This document shows positions 10,787 through 21,636 of a stretch of 64,000 bases of DNA, piece by piece (within the stretch, counting starts at the first letter, position 1; each line of letters opens with the position of its first letter). A program made the translations under genes and the position numbers. Below the pieces are notes generated by a model. That model saw only the letters and a list, made by a program, of their open reading frames with translations. It was not told where the DNA came from and did not search any database. The DNA comes from Verticillium longisporum (lineage: Eukaryota > Ascomycota > Sordariomycetes > Glomerellales > Plectosphaerellaceae), in contig JAETXT010000013.1 of the NCBI GenBank assembly GCA_019188255.1, forward strand, positions 1,612,001 to 1,676,000, written 5' to 3'.

Positions 10787-13299
10787 CATGTAACTGCATG
10801 TTGTCTGACGGGCGATTGCAGATTGCATGCGTGTATGGCAAGGCCGCAAGAACTCTTGTGATGAAGTGAGGGCTGCGAGGTGTTTAATAAGGGTCGCACT
10901 CGAGGGTAGACGCGATTCACCTTTCGACGGTAGATTTCGGATAATATACAGGCTCGACCCTGGCGCTTATTCAGATGCTTTACCACCTGTTACGGGTTAT
11001 ACATGGCTAGCCCCTCACACCACCCCAGGGTCGATGCAGTATTCCGGTGGTCGGTTCCTGGCGATTGGGTCAAACACATGTAAGATTCCGATGGGTCTGC
11101 TGTAGTTCAAGTCGATTACCCTTCATTTGTCGCTGTTGTAGGTCTGGACCGTGCCTCCGCTGCCGGAAACAGGACCTGGGACGTGGTTTCATGCGCCGCA
11201 AGCTTAGTCAAAATTGTCCGTAGGTCGCCAGCTACCAAAAGCGCTGGGCGCATTCCTGGCCTCCCTTGCTAATATGATGCTGGATCCAGGATCGAGTCAA
11301 GAGCTGGACAGGGCTTGTCTGTGCATTTGGTTGCAGTTAGTTGTAGTCTGGGCGGAAAGTACCTCTAGATGCTTGAACTGGCGCATGGGACAGATATTCA
11401 TAGGGAACTTTCCATTGCTAATTCTTCTCAAGTTGCAGTGGCTACTCCTGTACCGCAAGTGCCATAATAACTCATGTACCAGGTCTCTCAAACTGCTCCT
11501 GTCATGATCAGATCTAGACTCCTTAGCTCGGAATCTTTACTAGGCGGCGTCCTTTCCAAGCTGTGTTATTCGTCAGGACACCGCACTTCTGGCCGATGTT
11601 GATGTCTCCCATGCATTATCGCCCCTCTGTGTATTCGTGTCTTTCAGATGTCGACCGTCCGTCCATCATGGCCGCCATTGCTTTTCCTTTCGGTGTCTGT
11701 CGGTTTCCTCGTCAGTAGTTGCCGCTGCCACCAGTATCCCTTTCACCTTCGCTACCACCATATCAGAGCTGTCTGAGGGTAAAGTTGATAGCTGCTTGAG
11801 GGGTAGGACTCGGGTCGTTGGTCTTTGTGGGCTTTGTGGGTTGTCTGCTTCTTGCTACCTGCTAGGTAAGGACTCGCCCATCAAAGCTCCATCGTTGGTT
11901 CCACACGTCCTGGGCTCCGTAGAGTGGCCCGATGAGTCTATCTCACAAGGCATGTCTTCCAAACTTTCGACGCCCAGTACACCACCGGCGTGACGGTCGA
12001 CGTGAAAATTGATCTCAACGGTACTATTGGTAAGCACCGTCGTCGATTCGACACCATCGCGGCCTCGAGACACTTGATAGCCGCCTCCGCAACTTGCAGC
12101 TTGTATCGCAGCTTTTCGTCCTTGCTGGCCCCGAGAAGTTCTGACTGTGCTGCTGGCTGGACTATCTACCTTTCAATAATAACAGATGTTTGTCGATGCA
12201 GTTCGTGTTCCTTGAAATACGTGTGACGGCAGGTCCCTCGGCTTCGAGGACTGCGCCACTATCCGCTTCCCATGCCAGAATCTCATCCATGATCACTTGG
12301 ATCCATGCAAGATTTCGACTGTCCATGCTGTATAGTCGTCAACAAATGCAAGCCTGCCATCAGAAGGACCGATCTGGGAAGAACATGGCCGGCAGCTTTT
12401 GTTCTTTTTCGTCTTTGATGGTGGTCCCGCCGGTGGGTGTAATTCCCGCCGGTATCGTAGAGCTCTTGGGGGAAGCTCTCGCGGATTCCGGCACTCATAG
12501 ACAGCATGCGGTTGTCAATGGAGTGAAGAACTCTTCTACAGCATTGACAGTACATTCGATGAGTATACACGAATCTACGCATGAGAGAATTGTACATGTT
12601 TTAACCTCAGGGTCACCTTCAAATGTTTTCTTTCTCTAGCCTTCTGTGGAGAACCGCAGCGCGTTCTGCTCATGCCGTCATTAGTGTAAAGAGCTGTATC
12701 TGCTGATCATACCGAGGCGGAGAAGATCACGCCGTGCAATTGCAGTACTAGCCTATAGGCATGGCCGCATCAACTGACCCGAATAATGCCAACGCAGTTC
12801 CGTGATAAGTGAAATAGGAGGTTGGTAGTGGAGGTGTGCATCTAGCTCCAAGAGATAGGAGTAGTCGTCAATCGCTGTACGAATTTCCTATCCGTTACTC
12901 TTAGGAGCCGTCTTGAACTCATATCCGCGAGATCGATATTTATATACGGCAGCGTCGGCCCTCTCCTATATATACTCGGGAACCTGCTACTAATATGCTA
13001 TCTTCTCTAGCGCTAGCTTATAGTATATATAGAAAGCAGTATGCTTTATTAAAAAGCACTGAATATAGCTTGCGTAAAATGAAAATAGACTTCGAAAGAT
13101 AGTTTAAAGGAGTAGCTCAGAGATTACAATCCCTCGAGGATCGATGACCCCTACTACTAACTATATTGAGACCGCCTTGTTGTTCTTATAGGCTATCCCG
13201 CATAAGAGCTTTGTTGCCATGACTTTGGGATAAGAATGGGACCATTGTTGCAATGGTAGAGAGATGATTGTAGAGCCGCCGTCTCGGGAGGCCCCTGTC
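10787..13299. other. Gene-poor stretch with relic-like sequence
   Basis: No gene could be supported. Several 80-150 codon frames occur on both strands around 11.2-12.6 kb without recognisable domains or convincing introns. The right end (about 12.9-13.1 kb) is distinctly AT-rich and is listed separately. Confidence 0.4.
12905..13110. other. AT-rich, TpA-rich patch (possible RIP relic)
   Basis: The sequence is enriched in TA steps (tatttatatac, ctatatatac, agtatatatag) and has no open frame. Its base composition clearly differs from both sides. Repeat-induced point mutation of an old transposon fragment would leave this look, but no parent element can be recognised. Confidence 0.35.
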
Positions 13300-13772
13300 A
13301 TGGCTCTGCGAATGCGTCATAAGCGACAGAGATGATTTGGTTTCGGTTGAGCACCACGGATGACTTGTCTCTCAACCTTCGAGCCGCCTATAAGAGGCTA
13401 GATGCGAAGGTGACGCCTGCCCTCTCCAACGCTTTTTGGACGGCTACTACGGAGGATAGCACTAGTGAGACATAAAAGTCCCAATCTGAAACACTTGTTG
13501 CTGATCCTGGGACGAAGTACTCCAAGGCCCTAGATCTAGAGAGCATAGCACTATACATTGCCATTGTCTCAAGCAACTCATCGCTCCCTCTGAAAGGTCC
13601 GACCCGCTGGAGGTACATGCGCAGCAGGATCAATGCGTTGGTCTAGAACCGACAGCAATTTGTGTATCGCACGCTGCAACGACAGGACGTCGGTAATCAA
13701 TAAAAGATCGGCTACGAGTATGATCAGCTCGTTGGGTAGGCGCTCGAAGAGTCCGGTCATTGTTAGCTCCAT
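13300..13772 (-). pseudogene. Decayed F-box / nucleotidyltransferase-like protein
   Basis: Reading leftwards from ATG 13772, an F-box-like start is visible (ERLPNELIILVADLL...LSLQRAIHKLLSVLDQR). A one-base frame change near 13635 then leads into LLRMYLQRVGPFRGSDELLE and on to YFVPGSATSVSDWDFYV, followed by ALERAGVTFASSLL. The GSxxxxSDWDFYV motif is the hallmark of a widespread fungal F-box-associated family that resembles nucleotidyltransferases. Just after FASSLL comes a stop, and the expected continuation (SSVVLNRNQIISVAY) follows down to about 13300, after which homology ends. One frameshift, one premature stop and a missing C-terminus make it a pseudogene. The family assignment is by memory of its motifs. 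Confidence 0.55.
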
Positions 13773-14929
13773 TATGCAAGACTCGTGGGCAGCTGCAAAG
13801 TGCATGGTGGTGTCTAGAGCGAAGGGATACATGTGCTGCCCATACATATTGTGAGCAACTATTTACAGTACAGTACATTGTATAGGGATACCATGTTCGA
13901 ATCTTCGATGTCGGATACGGTGTCGCAAAAACACCAGCCAGTTCGGTCTGTGACCATCCGGATGGACTCAGACCACCTCGGGGTTGGCACGACCCTTGAC
14001 GCCATCTGGTAAGGTCACGTTCTTCCACAAAAGGTCCGTCTGGGTTGCCATATCCAGAGTGAGGAGGGTGTTCGAAGCGTTGACAGCATTCTCGGTCAGG
14101 TTCGTGTTTCGTTGGAAGATTGGGCCCCAGTTTAGTGCGCGAAGCCCACCGACGTACCATGCCATATTCTCGGACGGTGCGCTGACCGCTCTAACATAGG
14201 CTACATACTGTTTCTTACCGCTCGGGAGTTTGCTGGCGACGAAGCCCGGCTCGAACTGGTCTCGCACGGGACCGTATTGGTAAACTGGTAGGTCAGGGCA
14301 GTCGCCGAGGAAAACGAAACGACTCCGCGCATACGCAATGCCGATTTTGGGCAAAGGGATCCGACCGACAAACGAGGCCTATACGAGAAAATCCGCGGGC
14401 CATTGAATAAGGATGTCGAGAAGGCAGTTAGAGAACATATACGTGATTTCAATGGTCAAACAGCACGTAATGCTTACGTTACTTCAGCTTGGCCTCAAAG
14501 AAGCACGATATGCCGAAATACGAGACTCGGACCGGGAGGAGCGAATCACGACGCCTTGCGTGGTGTTCCTGATTGTTGGCAAGTTTAAGGTCGGCGACAA
14601 AACGTGCGACCTGGCGTATACAGGGCACACTATAATTGACGAGACCGAGATCGAATTGGCTCATCACTCGGCCGTTGTGGTCATGCCGATGAGCTGAATC
14701 AATCGGGAAGATTGGCAGCCGCTCAATGATCCCAACCTGGCCTGATGCTCTGTGGCTGCGTGAATGTCGAGGGGGCCACGACTCCTTGGCTCATATCGTG
14801 CGAGGCTTGTTGCGGCCCGGCAAATCACACACCTTGAGGAGCAGCGCCAGCCCTCCCACTATCAGACAGCAGATCGAAGTCTAGCCCACGACCAAGCCAT
14901 CCAGTTTCCGAAATGGCAGGTACGACATC
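13773..14929. other. Unassigned interval with two orphan open frames
   Basis: There is a minus-strand open frame at about 14354-13968 (about 128 codons, no ATG at its left limit, possible internal exon) and a plus-strand frame at 14413-14697 (94 codons with ATG). Neither shows a domain I recognise, and no splice partners were convincing. Confidence 0.3.
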
Positions 14930-15861
14930 TCATCGGTGTTGATCGAAAGGCATACTCTGTATGCACGATGGCTGCACGTCTACTGTGAGGCTGCGAGCCA
15001 ACCACGCAGGTTGACCGTCGTCGTCTTCAATGCGCCATCCTTCTCCAGAGTCTTCCACATTGGTAGTCGGCTGCGATTGTCGGGGGCAATTCATGGGCAA
15101 GGAGTCTGGATTGCGTATATTTGCGATTGGCTCGTGACTCAGAGTTAGCTTGCCGGTGGCGTCGTGGAAAGGTAGTGGCTGAAAGATCGGGACTTGACAC
15201 TCTGACACGACAGGATAACTTTCTGGCGCAAGCCGCCCAGTCGCGGGTTCGTCCTTCTGGGCAGGCGTCGTGGAACGCTTGGGCAGTCTGGCACGTTTGC
15301 TTTTTCGGTCGTTGTCTTTCTCAGCGGCGGCCCTCGGCCTTTTCAACGGGTTTTCGTCTTATTTCCAGTTGTTACTCATCTTCGCCGTCAGTGTAGGGAG
15401 CGGAGTCTTACCTTGACTATCGGACCTGTTTGTCAACTCGGAAATTGTATGCTGGACGTAAACCCCGATGGCGGAATCAATGTTAGTCGGCGTCGGTCAG
15501 GATCTGCCTCGGTGAATTGGCGGACCCCCTTGACCAAGACATCAAAGGATGCATTTCCCAGCTCACATATTTGCTTGTCCGTCAAGGCAAAGACGCACAG
15601 AGACTTGGAAGCAAAATCCAACTTCTCGAGAGCCTCACATCGCCGTTCGATCTCGGGATCCGTGGCCTTGTGGTAAATGAATGTCAACGTCGCCCTGATG
15701 CGTTTGAACTTCTGGTGACGGGAGACTTCCTGTGAAAGAAGTCGTATTGCCTTGAGTAAAGATTTTAGAACAGCTCTCTGTTGTTTCAAAGATTCAATGA
15801 GATTGTCCAATTGCGCAAGCTTGGAGCTGGCAATGAAGTTGAGATCGCTGGGCGGTGTCAT
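14930..15861 (-). pseudogene. Hypothetical protein, probably frame-disrupted
   Basis: An ATG at 15861 opens 142 codons down to a stop at 15433. This part is helical and Leu/Lys-rich (LAQLDNLIESLKQQRAVLKS), likely a coiled coil at about residues 10-45. A second open stretch on the same strand (about 15346-14930) is basic and Ser/Pro-rich with a nuclear-localisation-like KSKRARLPKR. A good donor (CAAG|GTAAGA) and acceptor (AAATAAG) lie between them near 15412 and 15350, but the two frames do not join in phase unless one base is shifted before the donor. It is either one frameshifted gene or two unrelated relics. No family is recognised. Confidence 0.33.
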
Positions 15862-18800
15862 GGTCCTTGCCGGCTCGAAATTTGGAGTAAACCAGAGCAG
15901 CTCGGAAATCCGGAGAAAAGGGAGCAATGAGGAGGGTGTGAAGCCATGTGCGGGGCTAGTGATTTTGGACAAAATGGAGCAACATCCCTGGCCAATGTTA
16001 GCATCTCGCTTGTCGGTTGCCTTGTGCGATTGCACCGCAGCACGCAAAAAAAGATGACGATCCACTCGCTAAAGCCCTGTCTGGCGAGCATGGATGTCGT
16101 GCCCAAAGCTGATGGAAGCTTCCTTGTCTCAGAAGGGCCTCCCCGTGGAATGTCTCTTCTAGATGCGACATAAGGGCGGCATCAATGAACGAAGACATCG
16201 GGAAAGGCTTACAACCTCCATGTTACTCTATGCATGCGTCTGGGCTGGACGGATCTGGGTGGAGCCGAGAGCTTCCTTCCCATGCTCCCTGCCACAAGGC
16301 ACATGAGGGTTGCTTTGCATCGCATATCAACCTGGTCGTACATACAATGCCCATAGACCCGAATCACGAGGCTACGGCAATGCCGTTGGACATTGTTCAG
16401 TCACACATCATTACGAAATCCAAGTCGCTAGCCGGTGAGCGAACTGCATAAGACAAACGTGGCGAGACAGCGCCGCCCTGGGACTCACCGACGGTCACCC
16501 ACTCGAGACGGGCGCCCGCATACAGTAGGGCGTCTTTGTCATGAGGAGCTGAATACCAGGCAACCATCATGCGGTCAGGGGTTTAAGTGACGGGGGAGGA
16601 GGGGGGGCACAAGGGTCGGATTGCCCGCCCGAGAGCCTCACAGACGAGGCTGATGCAAAGTTGATACCTACATAACGACTTGCTGGGGACGGGGAGGGCG
16701 GCAACTCCCCACGAACCCCTTTGGTCCACCGAAATGCATCCCTGTCCCGTTTGCACTTCATATAGGGCCTCGCTGCAGTCCGCCACCAAGGCGCAGCGAA
16801 GGGGTCAGTGGCACCGCCGCCCGCGCAGCAGGCCATCTCCCCAGCCGATCGCTCTTACTAGGGCCACATACGCGTAGTGTCCTTATCCTCGAACTGGCGA
16901 GGCAGGTTAGCCGGACGCTATCGTATGCTGAGGTGACTACAGGCAACCGGTTGCCAAGGTACTGCATGGCGGACGCCTGGCACACCGCCCTCGTCTGGCG
17001 GCCCTCGACGTTTGGATGTCGTCGTGAGCCCAGCACAAGTCACCTCCAGCTTTGTACTCTGCCATATTGGGCACAAACCGCAAAACAGACAGACGCTCGT
17101 TGGGTCAAATGTGCTCTGCCGTAAGCATTGCGTCTGTAATGCCCTCCTCGCGAGACACGTTGGCCGACATGTGGTCGTTGAGGTAGGCAACATGGCTTGC
17201 GCCCGCCTCACTAGCAGCGCCAGACAAGGTTCTCGGATTGGCCCCAACCCACATGTTTTGTGTGAATACAACACTTCCAGTGCCCTAGTGAAAGTAACCC
17301 AAAAAGCTCGCTTGCTTGCAGGCACAGTCTGAAGCAGACTCAGTACTGCTGAAAGTGATGTCGTTCCAACCCAGGGCCGCGTTCCTGGCGCTAGAAGGCT
17401 ATAAGTGAAAGGCATCGCCAGTCTTTCTGCCGGACGTCTGGAAGCATCGGGACTTATCTTTACCTGTTTTCATCTGCTGCTCGCTCCGAACCTTACAGGG
17501 TCGTAGCCATGGACACCAACCACTACGTTCACGCTTGTGTTGTTTACCTCGAAGCGACAAAACGGATTCGCCCTTCGGCAGGCTCCGACCTCAGTGGTCA
17601 TGACCTTCGTTGCCGAGCCATCGAGAGCCACGCGGGAATCCGAAGTCCTGACCCAACGATCGAGCCCACTATCCACGATGTGACTCGCCGAATTACCTTT
17701 CTTCTGGGTCGTTACCACGCCCCATCCCGTCGACGATCCAGCTCACTCCTTTCGGAAGCTGGAACAGGAAGTCTCTTTCTCGAGCGATCAGAGCTATCCC
17801 TCGCCCCCAATACCCCGACCTCGAATCACTCGCAGAAGAAGCTGCTATGTTAATAATAGTCGGATTGCTGGCGGAGGAAACGCAGAGAATCGGATGTTGT
17901 CTTCCCCTAGATCTGCCCATTCGGGCGGACGGTGGCTATCTGGGTGCCTGGTGTGTAGCTCTCGAAACACGAAGGCCCAAGGTAGAAAACCATCAACCTG
18001 CCCCCCCTCCGCCTCCAGGGTTTCTGCCGCGAGAAGGATGGCCTTTGCGCAGGGGGATACAGCCGGCAGTCACTCCGAGGGTGACCCGATCGAATCCCCT
18101 TGAGTCTCCAGCGTCCTCGGCGGAGAACAATCCCCCCTTAACTCCTTCTACCGACTTTGTGATCTCGGATGACGAATCGGCCGATGAACCGGCAGCCCAG
18201 ATTTGCGGACGTCCTGGTCTTCGTCCGCAGCTTGAGCAGCGGCAACAATGGAGCATAGACAGGCGGAAAATGGGATAAACGGTGTGGGTGGTTGTAGTGG
18301 GTTGAGAGAGATTCAAGGAAGGGCCGGAAAAGTGTGTGCTGCGTCATGTCCTTTTCATGCTGCTTTCCTTCATTTGTCTTCTCTTCGTCGATGGGTCTGT
18401 TCAATGAGCTGGATTCAATGTATCAGGAAGAGAGGTGTTCCTTCTTTCTTGACTTGGCTGAATTCCTTACTTGGTTTTGGCCGCTATTTTATCAGCGGCT
18501 ATACCTGGAAGCGGGGTTAAGATGTGTCTCCCGAAGCGGCCCACTTCGCCGAATGCCAAAGCATCCAACCAGTTGTCCAAAAATTTCCCTCTTTTGATCT
18601 TCAACCTCTGACTACACTTGGCGGCTACCTCGTATGGATCGCGGTTCTTACCAACCAAGACTGGCATTTCAGGCTCTTTCAGGGCGCGATGCCGTCTGTG
18701 CCAGTTCTGCGTACCTATATTCTCCCCCAGTGCTCAGCTTTGTCTGGGCTGTGACTCGATCCTTACTGTGTACCTAATTTCATTCACAATTTCCGTGTTC

Positions 18801-19354
18801 AAGTCTCCATCCGCGCTCTGGACCCACATCCTTTATCGCACAGCCAATAAAAAAGCGGATGAGTCATATGAATGTGTGGAGGGGCAGTATATGCTGCGTC
18901 ACGATCCAACCTTGGGCATTGCTCAAAACCCAAACTCGACCACCATCCCCACGGCCATGAACGAAGCAGAACACCTGAAAGAATGCCAGCTCGGAGAAGA
19001 GGAGAAGGAGGCACTGGTAAAGGCTAAGCCGACTATCGGCAGCTTGCTGTCACCTGTAGGAGAACGCGAAAGGACCAGCGACCCGGAAAAACTCCGAGAG
19101 GCTTGCAAGCCGTTCATCAACGCATTCAAGCCTTGGGAAGGGGTACGTCTCGGATACTCGATTGCTGAAGCAGGCTAATGCGAAGTAGTTTTCAAGAGTT
19201 CCGATGAGGCTTTTGTCTCTCCGAGTTGTTCAACAGTACACGCTCCCTGTGCCCGATCCACCAGTGCTCCTCATTCCCATCGATATCTCGGACGAAGCTA
19301 GGGTTGGAGGCAAGAAAATACACTTTGGCACATACGTCTACTTAACGCAGAGTG
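15862..19354. other. Gene-poor stretch, nothing recognised
   Basis: About 3.5 kb without a supportable gene. Plus-strand frames at 17509-17853, 17847-18278 and 18618-19178 are open for 115-190 codons but overlap, have no domain I know and cannot be joined convincingly. They could be pieces of an eroded gene. Confidence 0.35.
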
Positions 19355-20446
19355 TCAATATAACGCCGAATATCCTGTTTCTGCTTCTAAAGGAGGATCA
19401 GTGATGGCTGGGTGGCTTAGCGATGGATCGTAACCCGGGATCAGGGCTGACCACGCCCAGTCCCCAACAAGATTATCGGGGTCAGCAATCGTTTGAAAGC
19501 TCGAGACGATAATGCTAGACGCTGATGCAGGAACGTTCGCCGCCATGTCCAGGCGCGCCTCGGTCCCGTCGGCACAGCGGCTATCAACACATGGTCGATC
19601 GGAGTGGCGGGGCTCTGTTGAGTTGAAACCTCCAGGGCGGCTCTTGGCAGCAGCGATGGGATCGGATTCGGGACGGGATCTCGTCTTTTGCGACCTGACG
19701 CCCGCTCGTGGTCGTTGCGATTTGCGGGGCGCGCTGCCGATTCGATCCTGTTTGGTTGATGGTTGTTGTTTGGTCGTGAAAAGGGTACGGATGATGTTCG
19801 TAAGGTCCATGTGGAGTTGGGTGCTGCTAATCGCAGCGACCAAGTGCTCTTCGTGGCTATCGGGAAGGCCCTGCAGCAGCGTCGTGACCTTGCCATCATC
19901 TACCGCAGCTACGGCACATGCAGCCAGACACAAAATTCCACCGTAGTTGGAGAATTGAGCTTCCGCTCTCTGTGCCTCGACAGCGTTTGTCGGGATGCTC
20001 ACGTAATGCAAGGCAGTGACGGCGTGTTGGCCCCCTTTCTCCATGAGCCGATCCTGCAGGTGGCGGAAATTGATCTCAACGGCCTCATCCCAGTCAACGT
20101 GGCCAAGAGCATCACGAAAGGCATCGACAAAATATTTTTGACCGCTTTTGTAAATGCGTGCTTCCCAGGTCTCTCCATCGATGGTCCCTTCGCTGCAACG
20201 CGCAATAACTGACGTGAGGCGGTCAGGGGTCTTCTTGCGCGGGGAGATGAGCGAGCGACGAAAATGGTGCTGGAGCCGCAGGAGTGTGAGGTCTGGTTCT
20301 TGGAGCGTAATGAAGGCAAGGGCCTTGACGAATTCCTCGCGAAGAGCTGGAATGGGTACTCTCTGCGAGGCAGTCCGAATGTCAATCTGCTCGCCCCCGA
20401 TGACAGCCACGAGAGCGATCGATGAGCCTGGTCCTTGTAACAACAT
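19355..20446 (-). CDS. Hypothetical protein, long open frame, family unknown
   Basis: An uninterrupted minus-strand frame runs from at least 20551 to a stop at 19355. The first in-frame ATG is at 20446 (363 aa). A plausible acceptor (TTTCACATGCAG) just upstream suggests the frame may be the last exon of a longer gene. The first ~220 residues look globular (VIGGEQIDIRTASQRVPIP, YKSGQKYFVDAFRDALGHVD, LALACAV-like segment), followed by a Lys/Arg/Ser/Pro-rich tail with many basic residues. I do not recognise it. The length of the open frame in otherwise eroded DNA is the main argument that it is real. Confidence 0.42.
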   Translation of the reverse strand: MLLQGPGSSIALVAVIGGEQIDIRTASQRVPIPALREEFVKALAFITLQEPDLTLLRLQHHFRRSLISPRKKTPDRLTSVIARCSEGTIDGETWEARIYKSGQKYFVDAFRDALGHVDWDEAVEINFRHLQDRLMEKGGQHAVTALHYVSIPTNAVEAQRAEAQFSNYGGILCLAACAVAAVDDGKVTTLLQGLPDSHEEHLVAAISSTQLHMDLTNIIRTLFTTKQQPSTKQDRIGSAPRKSQRPRAGVRSQKTRSRPESDPIAAAKSRPGGFNSTEPRHSDRPCVDSRCADGTEARLDMAANVPASASSIIVSSFQTIADPDNLVGDWAWSALIPGYDPSLSHPAITDPPLEAETGYSALY

Positions 20447-21636
20447 AATGATAATGCCAGGGCGAGGTTCAATACTGATGTCGGACAGATATCCAGGGTG
20501 CCAATCTGCATGTGAAACTGAGGTCGGGGGCCGGATGCTGGCGCTTATCAAGGCTGGTTGTTGACAATAATGTCATTGATCGGTTTTGAGGGAACAGAAT
20601 GACCGCGTTTTGTGCGATTCTAGGGGGAATCTTGGCTTTTGTGAGTATCTTTTGTGGAGACGCCTGCAAGGTTCGAGCTGGTGGGCTGCACGGCTGACAT
20701 CCCCGGAACCCAACCATCCAACAAGATACTCCATAGTGCCGGACCAAATCATGCGACGACTTAGAGTGCGCAACATGGACTTATGTCCGACCGAAGGCTT
20801 ACAGCTGCATCCCGCCGATCCCACACGAAGCAGGCCCAGTTCTTGGCAGACAGGGATGGCACAGGTTTCATCGTTGACGCTGTACCGAGGACTTCTCTCG
20901 GATGCCTAGCATGTCCACTTCGTGAAGGTCGTTGGTCGAGGATCGCAAAGAAAGTGACTTTGCCCAGCCCGGCAGGAATGTACTGGGTACAAGACATCAA
21001 GCAGGCTATTCCGACGTGATAGCCACCGATAGTCACCTCCTGGTTCGGGTCTCACAACGCAGAGGGCGGGCTATGTGGACGCGCACCATAGATAAAAGGC
21101 TGCGAAAGGCAACCATACGCCTTGTCAATGGTGCAACTTTCCTCCTATATGGGCTACAGCATACCTCATTACCATGGACTTTTCAATTGGCCAACCCACA
21201 ACTGGGCGAGGAAACAGGGGAACCATCTCCGTGCGGCGGTCGATCGAGGTACGTGTTGGGTACGAACGGTCGAGCAACCACTTACACAGCTTGGAAAGGT
21301 GACCGGCGAAAAGACACAGTTCTACTCAGAGGTTGTTTCCATTCCGCTCCTCCCTTTTAGTCTCGATGACGAAACCTTCAACGAACGTAACGACTGTGGC
21401 CCGATTGTGCCAAACAGTCTTGCCACGGCAACACCGCAGAGTGAAGATGTCGACTCCCCATCTTCATCGGGGAGTCAAAGGCTCCTGTCGGATGTAGAAG
21501 AGTGAGGTTGGCTTCACCTATCGCCTGTGAGCTGAGCTGACCTGCCGATTAGTTCCAGCTCGACAACTTCCCTTGCGTTCGGCACAGATGCCCTTGACAC
21601 CCTCCATGGGAGACGATCCCCACATCAACAACCACA

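Noticed and set aside
16918..17415. 165-codon minus-strand frame and its plus-strand counterparts
   Set aside because: Overlapping frames on both strands with Cys/Thr/Arg-rich chance composition. No splice structure.
21122..21505. Plus-strand frame upstream of the methyltransferase
   Set aside because: About 125 codons with no recognised domain. It could be an upstream exon of an eroded gene, but no in-phase junction to 21637 was found.
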